A DNA stretch of 14,101 bases, taken from the NCBI GenBank assembly GCA_900770195.1, contig CAAGJI010000018.1:1-14101 (forward strand), read 5' to 3'. Under the pieces are notes generated by a model. The model was not told the origin of the DNA. It made no database searches and saw nothing but the letters and a program-made list of their open reading frames with translations. The position numbers and the translations under genes are program-made. The stretch is from Oscillospiraceae bacterium (GTDB lineage: Bacteria; Bacillota; Clostridia; Oscillospirales; Ruminococcaceae). Below, piece by piece: positions 1 through 5,875 of this stretch. The first letter of the stretch is position 1; every line of letters begins with the position of its first letter.

Positions 1-44
1 AAATATTTTGTAATGTCTGTATGTTCAATAAATTTGATAAGCAT
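1..44 (-). CDS. Possible start of an unidentified ORF cut by the window edge
   Basis: An ATG at 44-42 on the minus strand opens a frame that stays free of stops for 14 codons to the window edge, beginning MLIKFIEHTDITKY. An in-frame stop lies five codons upstream, so the frame could only start at or near this ATG. No good ribosome binding site sits directly in front; the nearest GAGGAG is about 40 bases away. The DNA is much more AT-rich than the adjacent element genes. The fragment is too short to assign a family, and chance openness over 14 codons is quite possible. Confidence 0.2.
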   Translation of the reverse strand, partial: MLIKFIEHTDITKY

Positions 45-94
45 AGTAGTATATTCGAATTAATAAAATATTTACATTCTCCTCGAGTAAAATG

Positions 95-112
95 TGTCAA
101 GTATTATTGACA
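95..112. promoter_or_regulatory. Perfect inverted repeat TGTCAA-N6-TTGACA
   Basis: The six-base arms TGTCAA (95-100) and TTGACA (107-112) are perfectly inverted around GTATTA. The shape suits an operator for a dimeric regulator, and each arm also reads as a consensus -35 hexamer on one strand. It lies at the junction of the GC-rich structured region and the AT-rich left edge. No clear -10 box at the right distance was found on either strand, so its role is open. Confidence 0.3.
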
Positions 113-139
113 AAAACAAAACACCTCCCTTCCTTTTTG

Positions 140-335
140 AATTGACCCTCTGACGAGGGGATGCCCTATGGGCAAAACGGTTTGTAGCGATACGGAGATC
201 GGCAAACCAAACGGCTCGGAGAGCCGAGTTACCTGCGGAATGCCGCCGGTAACCCCATAGCACTTTCGACAGCCTTACGGACTATCAAAAATGCTATCGG
301 GGCTCTGCGAGGCTTGAACGGCGGATAAACCGCCA
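140..335. other. GC-rich non-coding stretch full of hairpins
   Basis: This stretch has no convincing gene and holds several inverted repeats. They are TGCCC-TAT-GGGCA at 162-174, GGCTC-GGA-GAGCC at 212-224 and GGCGG-ATAAA-CCGCC at 320-334. A longer one pairs CCCCATAGCA (253-262) with TGCTAT-C-GGGG (292-302), with one bulged base. Such clustering is typical of origins, oriT regions or structured untranslated RNA. It lies just downstream of the RepA-like ATPase gene and next to the direct repeats at 341-378, which fits a cis-acting replication or transfer site. Small open frames across it have poor starts and low-complexity translations. Confidence 0.4.
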
Positions 336-340
336 ACGCC

Positions 341-405
341 GTGACGATGTGTGACGATGTGTGACGATGGTGACGATGATTACACCGCTCACAAAACATC
401 GTCAC
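341..405. repeat. Iteron-like GTGACGATG repeats with an inverted copy
   Basis: GTGACGATG occurs four times, at 341-349, 351-359, 361-369 and 370-378. The first three are spaced exactly 10 bp apart and the fourth 9 bp on. The reverse complement CATCGTCAC follows at 397-405. Direct repeats at helical-turn spacing beside a replication-type ATPase gene are what iterons or relaxosome binding sites look like. The spacing of 1-2 bp between copies is far too short for CRISPR spacers. Function is inferred from position only. Confidence 0.55.
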
Positions 406-440
406 GACCGTCACGGACTGACACGCCAACCACTTGAAAT

Positions 441-1565
441 TTACTCTTTTGATAACAAAGAGAAGAAAATCATGCGTCCGCTGTGGTTACGCTTATTCGT
501 GTATCGAATGCTATAATCATTCATCAATCTGCCTGCATTGACATTGAGTTTCAGTGAAACAACATTTGGCTTCATATCAAGTCCAAGCTTTTCTATCAGT
601 TCAGTCGCTGTACCCTGCCAAGTCGGATTTTCTTCTGTTACAAGATTGGCGATACATTCCAGCAACGGTTCGGGAGGTTCTTTCCAAAGCTCTGTTTCTG
701 CTTTTTCAAAATTCCAGCAGAGTTTTTCTTCATCACGAATAAGATGGATTTTCTGATCTTGCTGATCACGGCCTGAAATTTCAAGTGTTGCCTTATTGGA
801 AGTCCTGGTTTCCTTGTAAAGCATAAATGCTCCGTCTGCACAGCCAAGTAACCCATTTGTTCCTGAGATCATGTCGAAGTTATCAGATGCCTTTTGCTTT
901 CTCGTATGATGAACTAACAGTAGACATATTCCCCAACTGTCAGAGAACTGTTTCAGCTGATTGATGATCTCGTAATCTTTGGCATAGCTGTAAGAATCAC
1001 TGTCCACCTCACGGATTTTTTGAAGTGTATCAATAATCACAAGCGTTGTGTCAGGGTGTTCTCGGATAAAACCGCTCAGCTGATCGGTCAGACCATTTCC
1101 AAGCGGTTTGGACGATACAGAAAAGTACAAGTTTTCCGTACTGTCCGTTCCGAACATTCGGTACATTCGTTCCTGCAATCGTCTGTAATCATCTTCCAGT
1201 GCAAAGTAGAGAACCGTACCTTTTTTCACAGGATAGTCCCAAAGCGGAGTACCTGTGCTGACATGATAGGCAAGCTGTGCCATAAAGAAGCTTTTGCCGA
1301 TCTTAGGTGAACCGACAAACAGATAAGTACCTTGATAGAGCAAGCCCTCAATAACAGGCGGTTTCTTGCTGTAAATATCCTGATACAGTTCCTGCATCGT
1401 GACTGTTTTCATGTATGACGGATCAATTTTCTTGAAAAATTCGTCAAAGGGGTTGAAATTTACATCACGATTTGATATACTATTAGTAGTTTGTTTTATG
1501 GATGACTGCTCCGTATCTACGCCAATAGATACGTTCGGAGCGGTCATTTCTTTTTCTTCTGACAT
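441..1565 (-). CDS. RepA-like RecA/AAA-family ATPase of a mobile element
   Basis: The 374-residue protein is a RecA-fold P-loop ATPase like the RepA/AAA_25 helicase-type proteins of plasmids and integrative elements. Visible motifs are Walker A GSPKIGKS at residues 85-92, Walker B TLVIIDT at about 174-180 and a motif-4-like VHHTRK at 218-223. The first 50 or so residues look disordered and the C-terminal 80 resemble a small DNA-binding or winged-helix tail; that last point is a guess. The start ATG overlaps the stop of the preceding small gene (TGATG) and has an AAAGGAGA ribosome binding site. By family analogy it may load or unwind DNA at an origin within the excised element, possibly the repeat array just downstream. 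A purely regulatory role is not excluded. Confidence 0.75.
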   Translation of the reverse strand: MSEEKEMTAPNVSIGVDTEQSSIKQTTNSISNRDVNFNPFDEFFKKIDPSYMKTVTMQELYQDIYSKKPPVIEGLLYQGTYLFVGSPKIGKSFFMAQLAYHVSTGTPLWDYPVKKGTVLYFALEDDYRRLQERMYRMFGTDSTENLYFSVSSKPLGNGLTDQLSGFIREHPDTTLVIIDTLQKIREVDSDSYSYAKDYEIINQLKQFSDSWGICLLLVHHTRKQKASDNFDMISGTNGLLGCADGAFMLYKETRTSNKATLEISGRDQQDQKIHLIRDEEKLCWNFEKAETELWKEPPEPLLECIANLVTEENPTWQGTATELIEKLGLDMKPNVVSLKLNVNAGRLMNDYSIRYTNKRNHSGRMIFFSLLSKE

Positions 1566-1888
1566 CAGGATTCTCCTTTCATTCCATTTAATGTGGTGTT
1601 GATGAGTCGTATCGTTTCAAGAAGTTCATCGCTTACGGAACTGTTTTCGATTCTCTGCAATTCTGTAAGCACCTCCACAAGCTGATTTTTCAGAGCCTTG
1701 TATACTCTCGGATTGCCCTGTACCACCACATCATGGCAAAGAAGCCGTTTCACGATATAGTCCTGCTTGGTAAGTCCCGAAAGAGCGACTGCCGAGTTGA
1801 TGAGCTGATCTTCTTCAGGCGATACACGAAACCCGATCGTCTTCGCCCTGAATCTGCCCTTGCTGTCAAGGTTTTTCGCTGACATCAT
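1565..1888 (-). CDS. Small ribbon-helix-helix-like DNA-binding protein (MobC/relaxosome-type)
   Basis: The 107-residue protein begins with a basic stretch followed by KTIGFRVSPEEDQLINSAV, which fits the beta strand plus helix start of a ribbon-helix-helix fold; the rest looks helical. Proteins of this kind in mobile elements are often annotated as relaxosome accessory (MobC-like) or as replication/copy control factors. I chose the ATG at 1888, behind GGAGGAAGGTGAAG; the ATG at 1885 is equally possible. A longer frame to 1909 lacks a better site. It overlaps the end of the integrase gene by 23 bp, and its TGA overlaps the next ATG by one base, so it is translated as part of the int operon. No relaxase is visible in the window, so a mobilisation role remains inference. 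Confidence 0.6.
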   Translation of the reverse strand: MMSAKNLDSKGRFRAKTIGFRVSPEEDQLINSAVALSGLTKQDYIVKRLLCHDVVVQGNPRVYKALKNQLVEVLTELQRIENSSVSDELLETIRLINTTLNGMKGES

Positions 1889-2975
1889 CTTCACCTTCCT
1901 CCGCATCATCGCTTCTTAGGTCACTGAGCCTGTCCGCCATTTCGTTCTGCGTACTGGGGAACAGGTGAGCGTAACGATAAGTGATGTCAATACTTTCGTG
2001 ACCTACTCTATCCGCTATTGCCACGGCAGAGAACCCCATTTCAATGAGCAGAGAGATATGCGAGTGTCTGAGGTCATGAATACGGATACGCTTCACGCCT
2101 GATTCTTTCGCCCCTCTGTCCATTTCATGATGAAGGTAGCTCTTGGTTATCATGAACATACGGTCATGTTCTCCGATACTATAAAGCTGACCAATGAAGT
2201 CCTGTATCTCCTGAGAAAGAAAATCAGGAATCTTCACAATACGGTTGCTCTTTGCTGTTTTCGGATCAGTAATAATATCCTGTCCCTTGATACGCTGATA
2301 GGACTTTGTGATTGAGACCGTCTGCTTCTCAAAGTCGAAATCGGCAGGCGTGAGGGCGAGAAGTTCACCCTCACGGATACCGCACCAGTACAGCATTTCA
2401 AAGGCATAGAAGGAAACAGGCTTGTCCATCATGACCTCTGCGAACTGCTTGTATTCCTCCTGCGTCCAGAACAGCATCTCACGGTTCTTCGCTTTTCCCA
2501 TATTGCCTGCCTTGGCTGCGGGATTGCTCGGAAGCCCGTAGAACTTTACTGCATAGTTGAACACAGCACTGAGCTGATTGTGCAGATTCTTCAAATACGT
2601 TTCCGAATAGGGCTTTCCGTTTTTGTCACGGTGACGAAGCAGTTCATTCTGCCACGAAAGCACATCTCTTGCCTGAATATCCTTCATCGATTTATCCCCG
2701 AAATAAGGGAGGATTTTCGACTGAATGACGTGTGCCTTATGTTCCCATGTATTCTGTTTCAAGCGAGATCTCATGTCCTGTTCATACAGCTTGTAGAAGT
2801 CCTTAAACAGCATATCAAGGTCACTGTTTGTCTGAAGCAGAAATCTTCGCTCCCAGTTCTGTGCTTCACGTTTGGTGACAAAGCCACGCTTGCACTTTTG
2901 TTTTCGCTGACCCTGCCAGTCCTCATAACGAACCATAGCATACCAGGTGCCGTTTTTATCCTTATATACGGGCAT
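1866..2975 (-). CDS. int: Tyrosine recombinase (phage/ICE-type integrase)
   Basis: The 369-residue protein carries the full tyrosine recombinase layout. An N-terminal three-stranded arm-binding domain starts VYKDKNGTWYAMVRYED (about 3-50). A SAM-like core-binding domain spans about 52-145. The catalytic domain has Arg201 (GIREGE), a Lys at 239 or 242 (PKTAKSNR), His300 and Arg303 (HDLRH), His326 (GHES) and the nucleophile Tyr335 (YRYAH). Its acidic C-terminal tail overlaps the next gene. The ATG shares a base with the stop of the excisionase gene (TAATG). It should catalyse integration and, with the excisionase, excision of this element. It lies about 1 kb from the guaA 3' end, consistent with that being the attachment site. 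It looks intact. Confidence 0.93.
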   Translation of the reverse strand: MPVYKDKNGTWYAMVRYEDWQGQRKQKCKRGFVTKREAQNWERRFLLQTNSDLDMLFKDFYKLYEQDMRSRLKQNTWEHKAHVIQSKILPYFGDKSMKDIQARDVLSWQNELLRHRDKNGKPYSETYLKNLHNQLSAVFNYAVKFYGLPSNPAAKAGNMGKAKNREMLFWTQEEYKQFAEVMMDKPVSFYAFEMLYWCGIREGELLALTPADFDFEKQTVSITKSYQRIKGQDIITDPKTAKSNRIVKIPDFLSQEIQDFIGQLYSIGEHDRMFMITKSYLHHEMDRGAKESGVKRIRIHDLRHSHISLLIEMGFSAVAIADRVGHESIDITYRYAHLFPSTQNEMADRLSDLRSDDAEEGEDDVSEKP

Positions 2976-3184
2976 TATTCCTCACCAGCTTTCTTTTTGG
3001 GAGGGTTCACCGAGTACACTCGCTCGTTAAAGTACTCACGGTTCACTCTGCCTGTTACTGTGATAAACCCTTTGTCGGAAAGTTCCTGATTGAGTTTACG
3101 AATGATTTTGTACGCATAGGCAACAGAGATCTCCATAACCTCAGCAACTTCCTCTGCACGAATAAATTTTTCTGACATATACAT
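2975..3184 (-). CDS. xis: Excisionase-like small winged-helix/HTH protein
   Basis: The 69-residue protein has an N-terminal helix-turn-helix typical of excisionase/MerR-like folds: FIRAEEVAEVMEISVAYAYK IIRKL is the helical core (shown with a gap), followed by a beta-like TGRVNREYF and a basic tail. I chose the ATG at 3184, five bases behind AAAGGA; the longer frame from 3229 would start about eight bases after the predicted transcript start and has no ribosome binding site. Directly upstream of int with overlapping codons, it likely directs recombination toward excision, as in Tn916-type elements. The family call rests on size, HTH and position; a simple transcription regulator is the alternative. 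Confidence 0.7.
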   Translation of the reverse strand: MYMSEKFIRAEEVAEVMEISVAYAYKIIRKLNQELSDKGFITVTGRVNREYFNERVYSVNPPKKKAGEE

Positions 3185-3243
3185 TTGTTCCTTTCTGTGT
3201 TCTGTATTCGCAAAATCTGTTCTAAACATTTTTGCTTAATTAC

Positions 3244-3272
3244 ATTATACTAAACAAATTTGCTTTTGTCAA
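3244..3272 (-). promoter_or_regulatory. Consensus sigma-A promoter of the xis-int operon
   Basis: On the minus strand TTGACA (3272-3267) and TATAAT (3249-3244) are separated by exactly 17 bp, a perfect match to the vegetative consensus. Transcription should start near 3237, giving a leader of about 50 bases to the xis ATG at 3184. The -10 box overlaps one arm of the inverted repeat described at 3247-3311. Confidence 0.85.
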
Positions 3273-3311
3273 GACACTTTTGCGTATTTTCTAAATTTTT
3301 TTGTTTAGTAT
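3247..3311. promoter_or_regulatory. 12-bp inverted repeat, candidate operator between divergent promoters
   Basis: ATACTAAACAAA (3247-3258) and TTTGTTTAGTAT (3300-3311) are perfect inverted copies separated by 41 bp. One arm overlaps the -10 box of the leftward promoter, and the other ends four bases before the -35 box of the rightward promoter. The layout suits two operator sites for the XRE regulator encoded immediately to the right, controlling itself and the xis-int operon. Binding by that protein is inferred. Confidence 0.55.
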
Positions 3312-3314
3312 CTC

Positions 3315-3343
3315 TTGACTGACTTAAACATATATGTTATAAT
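3315..3343 (+). promoter_or_regulatory. Promoter of the XRE-family regulator gene
   Basis: TTGACT (3315-3320) and TATAAT (3338-3343) are separated by 17 bp. Transcription should start near 3350, a little over 30 bases before the ATG at 3384, leaving room for the AAGGAG ribosome binding site at about 3369-3374. Confidence 0.8.
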
Positions 3344-3383
3344 GATTCTACTAACAGAACGATATTATAAGGAGTAAACCACC

Positions 3384-3875
3384 ATGAGTATAATGGGAGA
3401 TAAAATACACCGTATCCGTGATTTCCGTGGAATGACACAGAAGCAGCTTGGTATGGCTGTCGGATTTGATGAGAAATCCGCCGATGTCCGCATCGCACAG
3501 TACGAATCAGGTACCCGCACACCTAAGCAGGCACTTGTGGAACGGCTTGCCGAGGTGCTTGATATAAACTCTCGTTTCCTTGCTGATGATGAAATTCTCG
3601 GAGCGGAGGGCGTTATGATGATGCTCTTTGAACTGGACGAACATTATCCGATCAGCATTGAGGACTGCGAAGATGAGGACGGAAACAAACGCAAGGGCAT
3701 TGTTTTCGGCTCTATTCTTCTGAACGACTTCTTTGCGGAGTGGCAGAGACGAAAAAAAGACCTTGCTGACGGTAAGATCAGCAAGGCCGAATATACAGAA
3801 TGGAAGCTTAACTGGCCGAAAACGACCGATGACTGCGGTAAACATGAACCCTCGAAAGAGTGGCGTGACCTGTAA
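3384..3875 (+). CDS. XRE-family helix-turn-helix transcriptional regulator
   Basis: The 163-residue protein has a Cro/CI-type HTH at about residues 8-63: KIHRIRDFRGMTQKQLGMAV, then a recognition helix around DVRIAQYESG and TPKQALVERLAEVLDI. The C-terminal 100 residues are acidic then helical (LLNDFFAEWQRRKKDLADG), ending in a short tail; I recognise no peptidase or ligand domain there. It is transcribed divergently from xis-int, and both promoters flank the inverted repeat at 3247-3311, so it is the likely repressor keeping the element quiescent. Start ATG 3384 has AAGGAG nine bases upstream. The inducing signal cannot be read from the sequence. Confidence 0.85.
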   Translation: MSIMGDKIHRIRDFRGMTQKQLGMAVGFDEKSADVRIAQYESGTRTPKQALVERLAEVLDINSRFLADDEILGAEGVMMMLFELDEHYPISIEDCEDEDGNKRKGIVFGSILLNDFFAEWQRRKKDLADGKISKAEYTEWKLNWPKTTDDCGKHEPSKEWRDL

Positions 3876-3880
3876 ACCGC

Positions 3881-3905
3881 CTGAAATGCAGAACATTTCA
3901 GTTTT
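3881..3905 (+). terminator. Intrinsic terminator-like hairpin after the XRE gene
   Basis: CTGAAATG (3881-3888) pairs perfectly with CATTTCAG (3894-3901) around the loop CAGAA, followed by TTTT. It begins five bases after the XRE stop codon. The stem has few G:C pairs and the T-run is short, so termination may be partial; a second stronger hairpin follows at 3941. Confidence 0.5.
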
Positions 3906-3911
3906 ACTTCC

Positions 3912-3930
3912 TGTTATCAAATTGTTATCA
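3912..3930. repeat. Direct repeat TGTTATCA, candidate recombinase arm sites
   Basis: TGTTATCA occurs at 3912-3919 and 3923-3930, an 11-bp period that places both copies on the same helix face. They sit between the XRE gene and guaA, where the integrase or excisionase should bind to build the attachment complex. The functional call is positional inference. Confidence 0.35.
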
Positions 3931-3940
3931 CTGAGATTTT

Positions 3941-3989
3941 AAGGCTTTAAAAATGGCGTAAATTCGGCATTTTTAAAGCCTTGTTTTTT
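3941..3989 (+). terminator. Strong hairpin between the convergent XRE and guaA genes
   Basis: AAGGCTTTAAAAATG (3941-3955) pairs perfectly over 15 bp with 3968-3982 around a 12-nt loop, and on the plus strand is followed by GTTTTTT. It lies between the convergent 3' ends of the XRE gene and guaA. The T-run supports plus-strand termination best; on the minus strand the stem is followed by AAAATC, so guaA termination here would be weaker. Confidence 0.7.
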
Positions 3990-4010
3990 ATTCCCACTCA
4001 ACAGTTCCCG
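3985..4010. other. Candidate attachment site at the guaA 3' end (element boundary)
   Basis: The last codons of guaA, ending GTVEWE-stop, directly adjoin the mobile element. The conserved 3' end of guaA is an established insertion site for genomic islands whose tyrosine integrases leave the gene intact. Here int, xis and a repressor lie within 2.2 kb of it, and composition changes sharply at this point. No second copy of the end sequence (TTCCCACTCAAC on plus) was seen left of here, so the other att half would be outside the window. The exact core is not determined. Confidence 0.5.
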
Positions 4011-5523
4011 GAGGCTTTGAAGTAATATCATAAACAACTCTGTTAACGTGGTCTACTTCGTTTGTAAGGCGGTTTGAAATGCGTGCAAGAACGTCGTACG
4101 GGATTTTAGCCCAGTCGGCAGTCATAAAGTCGTCTGTTGTAATTGCACGAATTGCAATAAGGTGGTCGTATGTTCTGTGGTCGCCCATAACGCCGACAGT
4201 CTGAACGTCAGGCAAAACAGCAAAGAACTGACTTAAAGAAGATTCAAGACCGCTTTTCTTGATTTCATCTCTGAAAACGGCATCTGCGTCCTGAAGAACC
4301 TTGATTTTATCTTCTGTTATTTCGCCAATTATTCTTACGCCAAGACCTGGACCCGGGAACGGCTGACGCCAAACGAGTTCTTTTGGAATACCAAGCTTTT
4401 CGCCAACTTTACGAACTTCATCTTTGAAAAGATCGCCAAGTGGTTCAATAACACCGTCAAATTTAATGTCATCAGGCATCTTTACCTGATTATGATGTGT
4501 TTTAATTGTTGCAGCATCGCCTTTTCCGCTTTCTATTCTGTCAGGATAGATTGTACCCTGTGCGAAAAATCCGCCATCTGCTTCTTCTCTGATTTTATCC
4601 CAGAAAACCTTGTAAAATTCTGAACCGATTGTTTTTCTTTTCTGTTCAGGATCTGTTATTCCCTTTAATTTTTCAAGGAACTGTTTCTGACAGTTTACTC
4701 TCACAAAATTCATATCAAAAAGGCGTGTGAAAGTTTCTTCAACGAAATCGCCTTCATTTTTTCTCATAAGACCCTGATCAACAAAAACGCAGGTTAACTG
4801 TTTTCCGACTGCACGGCTTAAAAGACCTGCCGCAACAGATGAATCAACACCACCTGAAAGTCCGAGAACAACTTTTTTATCACCTATTTGTTTGCGAAGC
4901 TTTGCAACTGTATTTTCAATGAAATCATCCATTACCCAGTCGCCTTTTGCTTTGCAGACATTGAAAAGAAAGTTTGAAATCATTTTTTTACCGTTTTCGG
5001 TGTGATTTACTTCAGGGTGAAACTGAACGCCATAGAGTTTCTTTTCAGGACATTCCATACCTGCAACAGGTGTAACATCTGTATGAGAAACAGATTTAAA
5101 GCCTTCAGGAAGCTCTGAAATGTAATCTGTATGGCTCATCCATGAAATACCGCTGTCTGCAATTTCTTTGAAAATAAGGCTTTCTGTGTCGTATTTTGTA
5201 ACAGTTTTACCATATTCAGATGTAAGGGCAGTTTCAACTTTTCCTCCCATTTTATAAGCCATAAGCTGACAGCCATAGCAAATTCCAAGAATCGGAATGC
5301 CAAGTTCAAATATTTCCTTTCCGATTGTAGGTGATGCAGGGTCATAAACACTGTTAGGACCGCCTGTGAAAATAATTCCAACAGGATTTTTCTTTTTAAT
5401 TTCTTCAATTGGTGTATCGTATTTTAAAATTTCACAATAAACACCGCATTCACGCACTCGACGTGCAATTAGCTGATTGTACTGACCGCCAAAGTCAAGC
5501 ACGATACAAAGCTGATGTTCCAT
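3988..5523 (-). CDS. guaA: GMP synthase (glutamine-hydrolysing)
   Basis: The enzyme converts XMP, ATP and glutamine to GMP, the last step of guanine nucleotide synthesis, in the cytosol. The 511 residues match the family length. The N-terminal class I glutamine amidotransferase domain has nucleophile Cys82 (GICYGCQ) with His169 and Glu171 (FHPEVNH). The ATP pyrophosphatase domain carries the P-loop SGGVDS at 223-228. The C-terminal dimerisation domain includes RQPFPGPGLGVRIIGE and ends SKPPGTVEWE. Its ribosome binding site GGAGG overlaps the final codons of the upstream yjbR-like gene, four bases away, suggesting coupled translation. It is the last gene of the comM-rodA-yjbR-guaA operon and borders the integrated element. 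No damage is seen, so integration preserved the reading frame. Confidence 0.98.
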   Translation of the reverse strand: MEHQLCIVLDFGGQYNQLIARRVRECGVYCEILKYDTPIEEIKKKNPVGIIFTGGPNSVYDPASPTIGKEIFELGIPILGICYGCQLMAYKMGGKVETALTSEYGKTVTKYDTESLIFKEIADSGISWMSHTDYISELPEGFKSVSHTDVTPVAGMECPEKKLYGVQFHPEVNHTENGKKMISNFLFNVCKAKGDWVMDDFIENTVAKLRKQIGDKKVVLGLSGGVDSSVAAGLLSRAVGKQLTCVFVDQGLMRKNEGDFVEETFTRLFDMNFVRVNCQKQFLEKLKGITDPEQKRKTIGSEFYKVFWDKIREEADGGFFAQGTIYPDRIESGKGDAATIKTHHNQVKMPDDIKFDGVIEPLGDLFKDEVRKVGEKLGIPKELVWRQPFPGPGLGVRIIGEITEDKIKVLQDADAVFRDEIKKSGLESSLSQFFAVLPDVQTVGVMGDHRTYDHLIAIRAITTDDFMTADWAKIPYDVLARISNRLTNEVDHVNRVVYDITSKPPGTVEWE

Positions 5524-5527
5524 TCAT

Positions 5528-5875
5528 TTACCTCCGTTTTGGTTTATTTAAAGTAAGCAGGTAGCTTTCTTTTATCATATTAAAAATATCATCATCGGGA
5601 ACTGATCCATCAAGGATAACCGAATTCCAGTGTTCCTTGTTCAGATGATATGCAGGTAAAACAGAACAAAACTGCTGTCTTACCATATTTATTCTTTCTT
5701 TTGAACATTTCAGATTAACCCACATATTTCCATTTCTGAAAAATATCCACGCAAAAACTTTATTATTTTCGTTGTGTCTTATAACACACCAGTTAGGATC
5801 GTGAAAAGGTCTGTCATCATAACAATTTTCAAAAGACAAACAAAGATTTGTTATTTCCTGTCTTGTTTTAATCAT
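5528..5875 (-). CDS. YjbR/MmcQ family protein
   Basis: The 115-residue protein matches the small YjbR/MmcQ (CyaY-like fold, 'predicted DNA-binding') family. Signs are an N-terminal helix with CLSFENCYDDRPF, the central strands VFAWIFFRNGNMWVNLK, and the hallmark YHLNKEHWNSVIL followed by GSVPDDDIFNMIKESY near the end. Its biochemical role is not established in the family; DNA binding is only predicted. The ATG at 5875 lies inside the end of rodA (8-bp overlap), and the stop is four bases before the guaA ATG, with its terminal codons CGG AGG serving as the guaA ribosome binding site. Confidence 0.85.
   Translation of the reverse strand: MIKTRQEITNLCLSFENCYDDRPFHDPNWCVIRHNENNKVFAWIFFRNGNMWVNLKCSKERINMVRQQFCSVLPAYHLNKEHWNSVILDGSVPDDDIFNMIKESYLLTLNKPKRR

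Noticed and set aside
341..405. CRISPR array
   Set aside because: Repeat units are 9 bp with 0-1 bp between copies and no spacers; no cas gene nearby.
229..429. Small minus-strand ORF across the repeat array
   Set aside because: It needs a TTG start with no good ribosome binding site, and its translation is a by-product of the repeats (HRHHRH). The same applies to the minus frame at 72-263, which ends in an ATG-TAA.
2580..3089. 169-codon plus-strand ORF opposite int and xis
   Set aside because: It is fully antisense to well-supported genes and its translation shows no recognisable domain; other long antisense frames (1020-1310, 3507-3920, 8073-8498) were rejected for the same reason.
3185..3229. 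15-residue N-terminal extension of the excisionase
   Set aside because: It would begin about eight bases after the predicted transcription start without a ribosome binding site.
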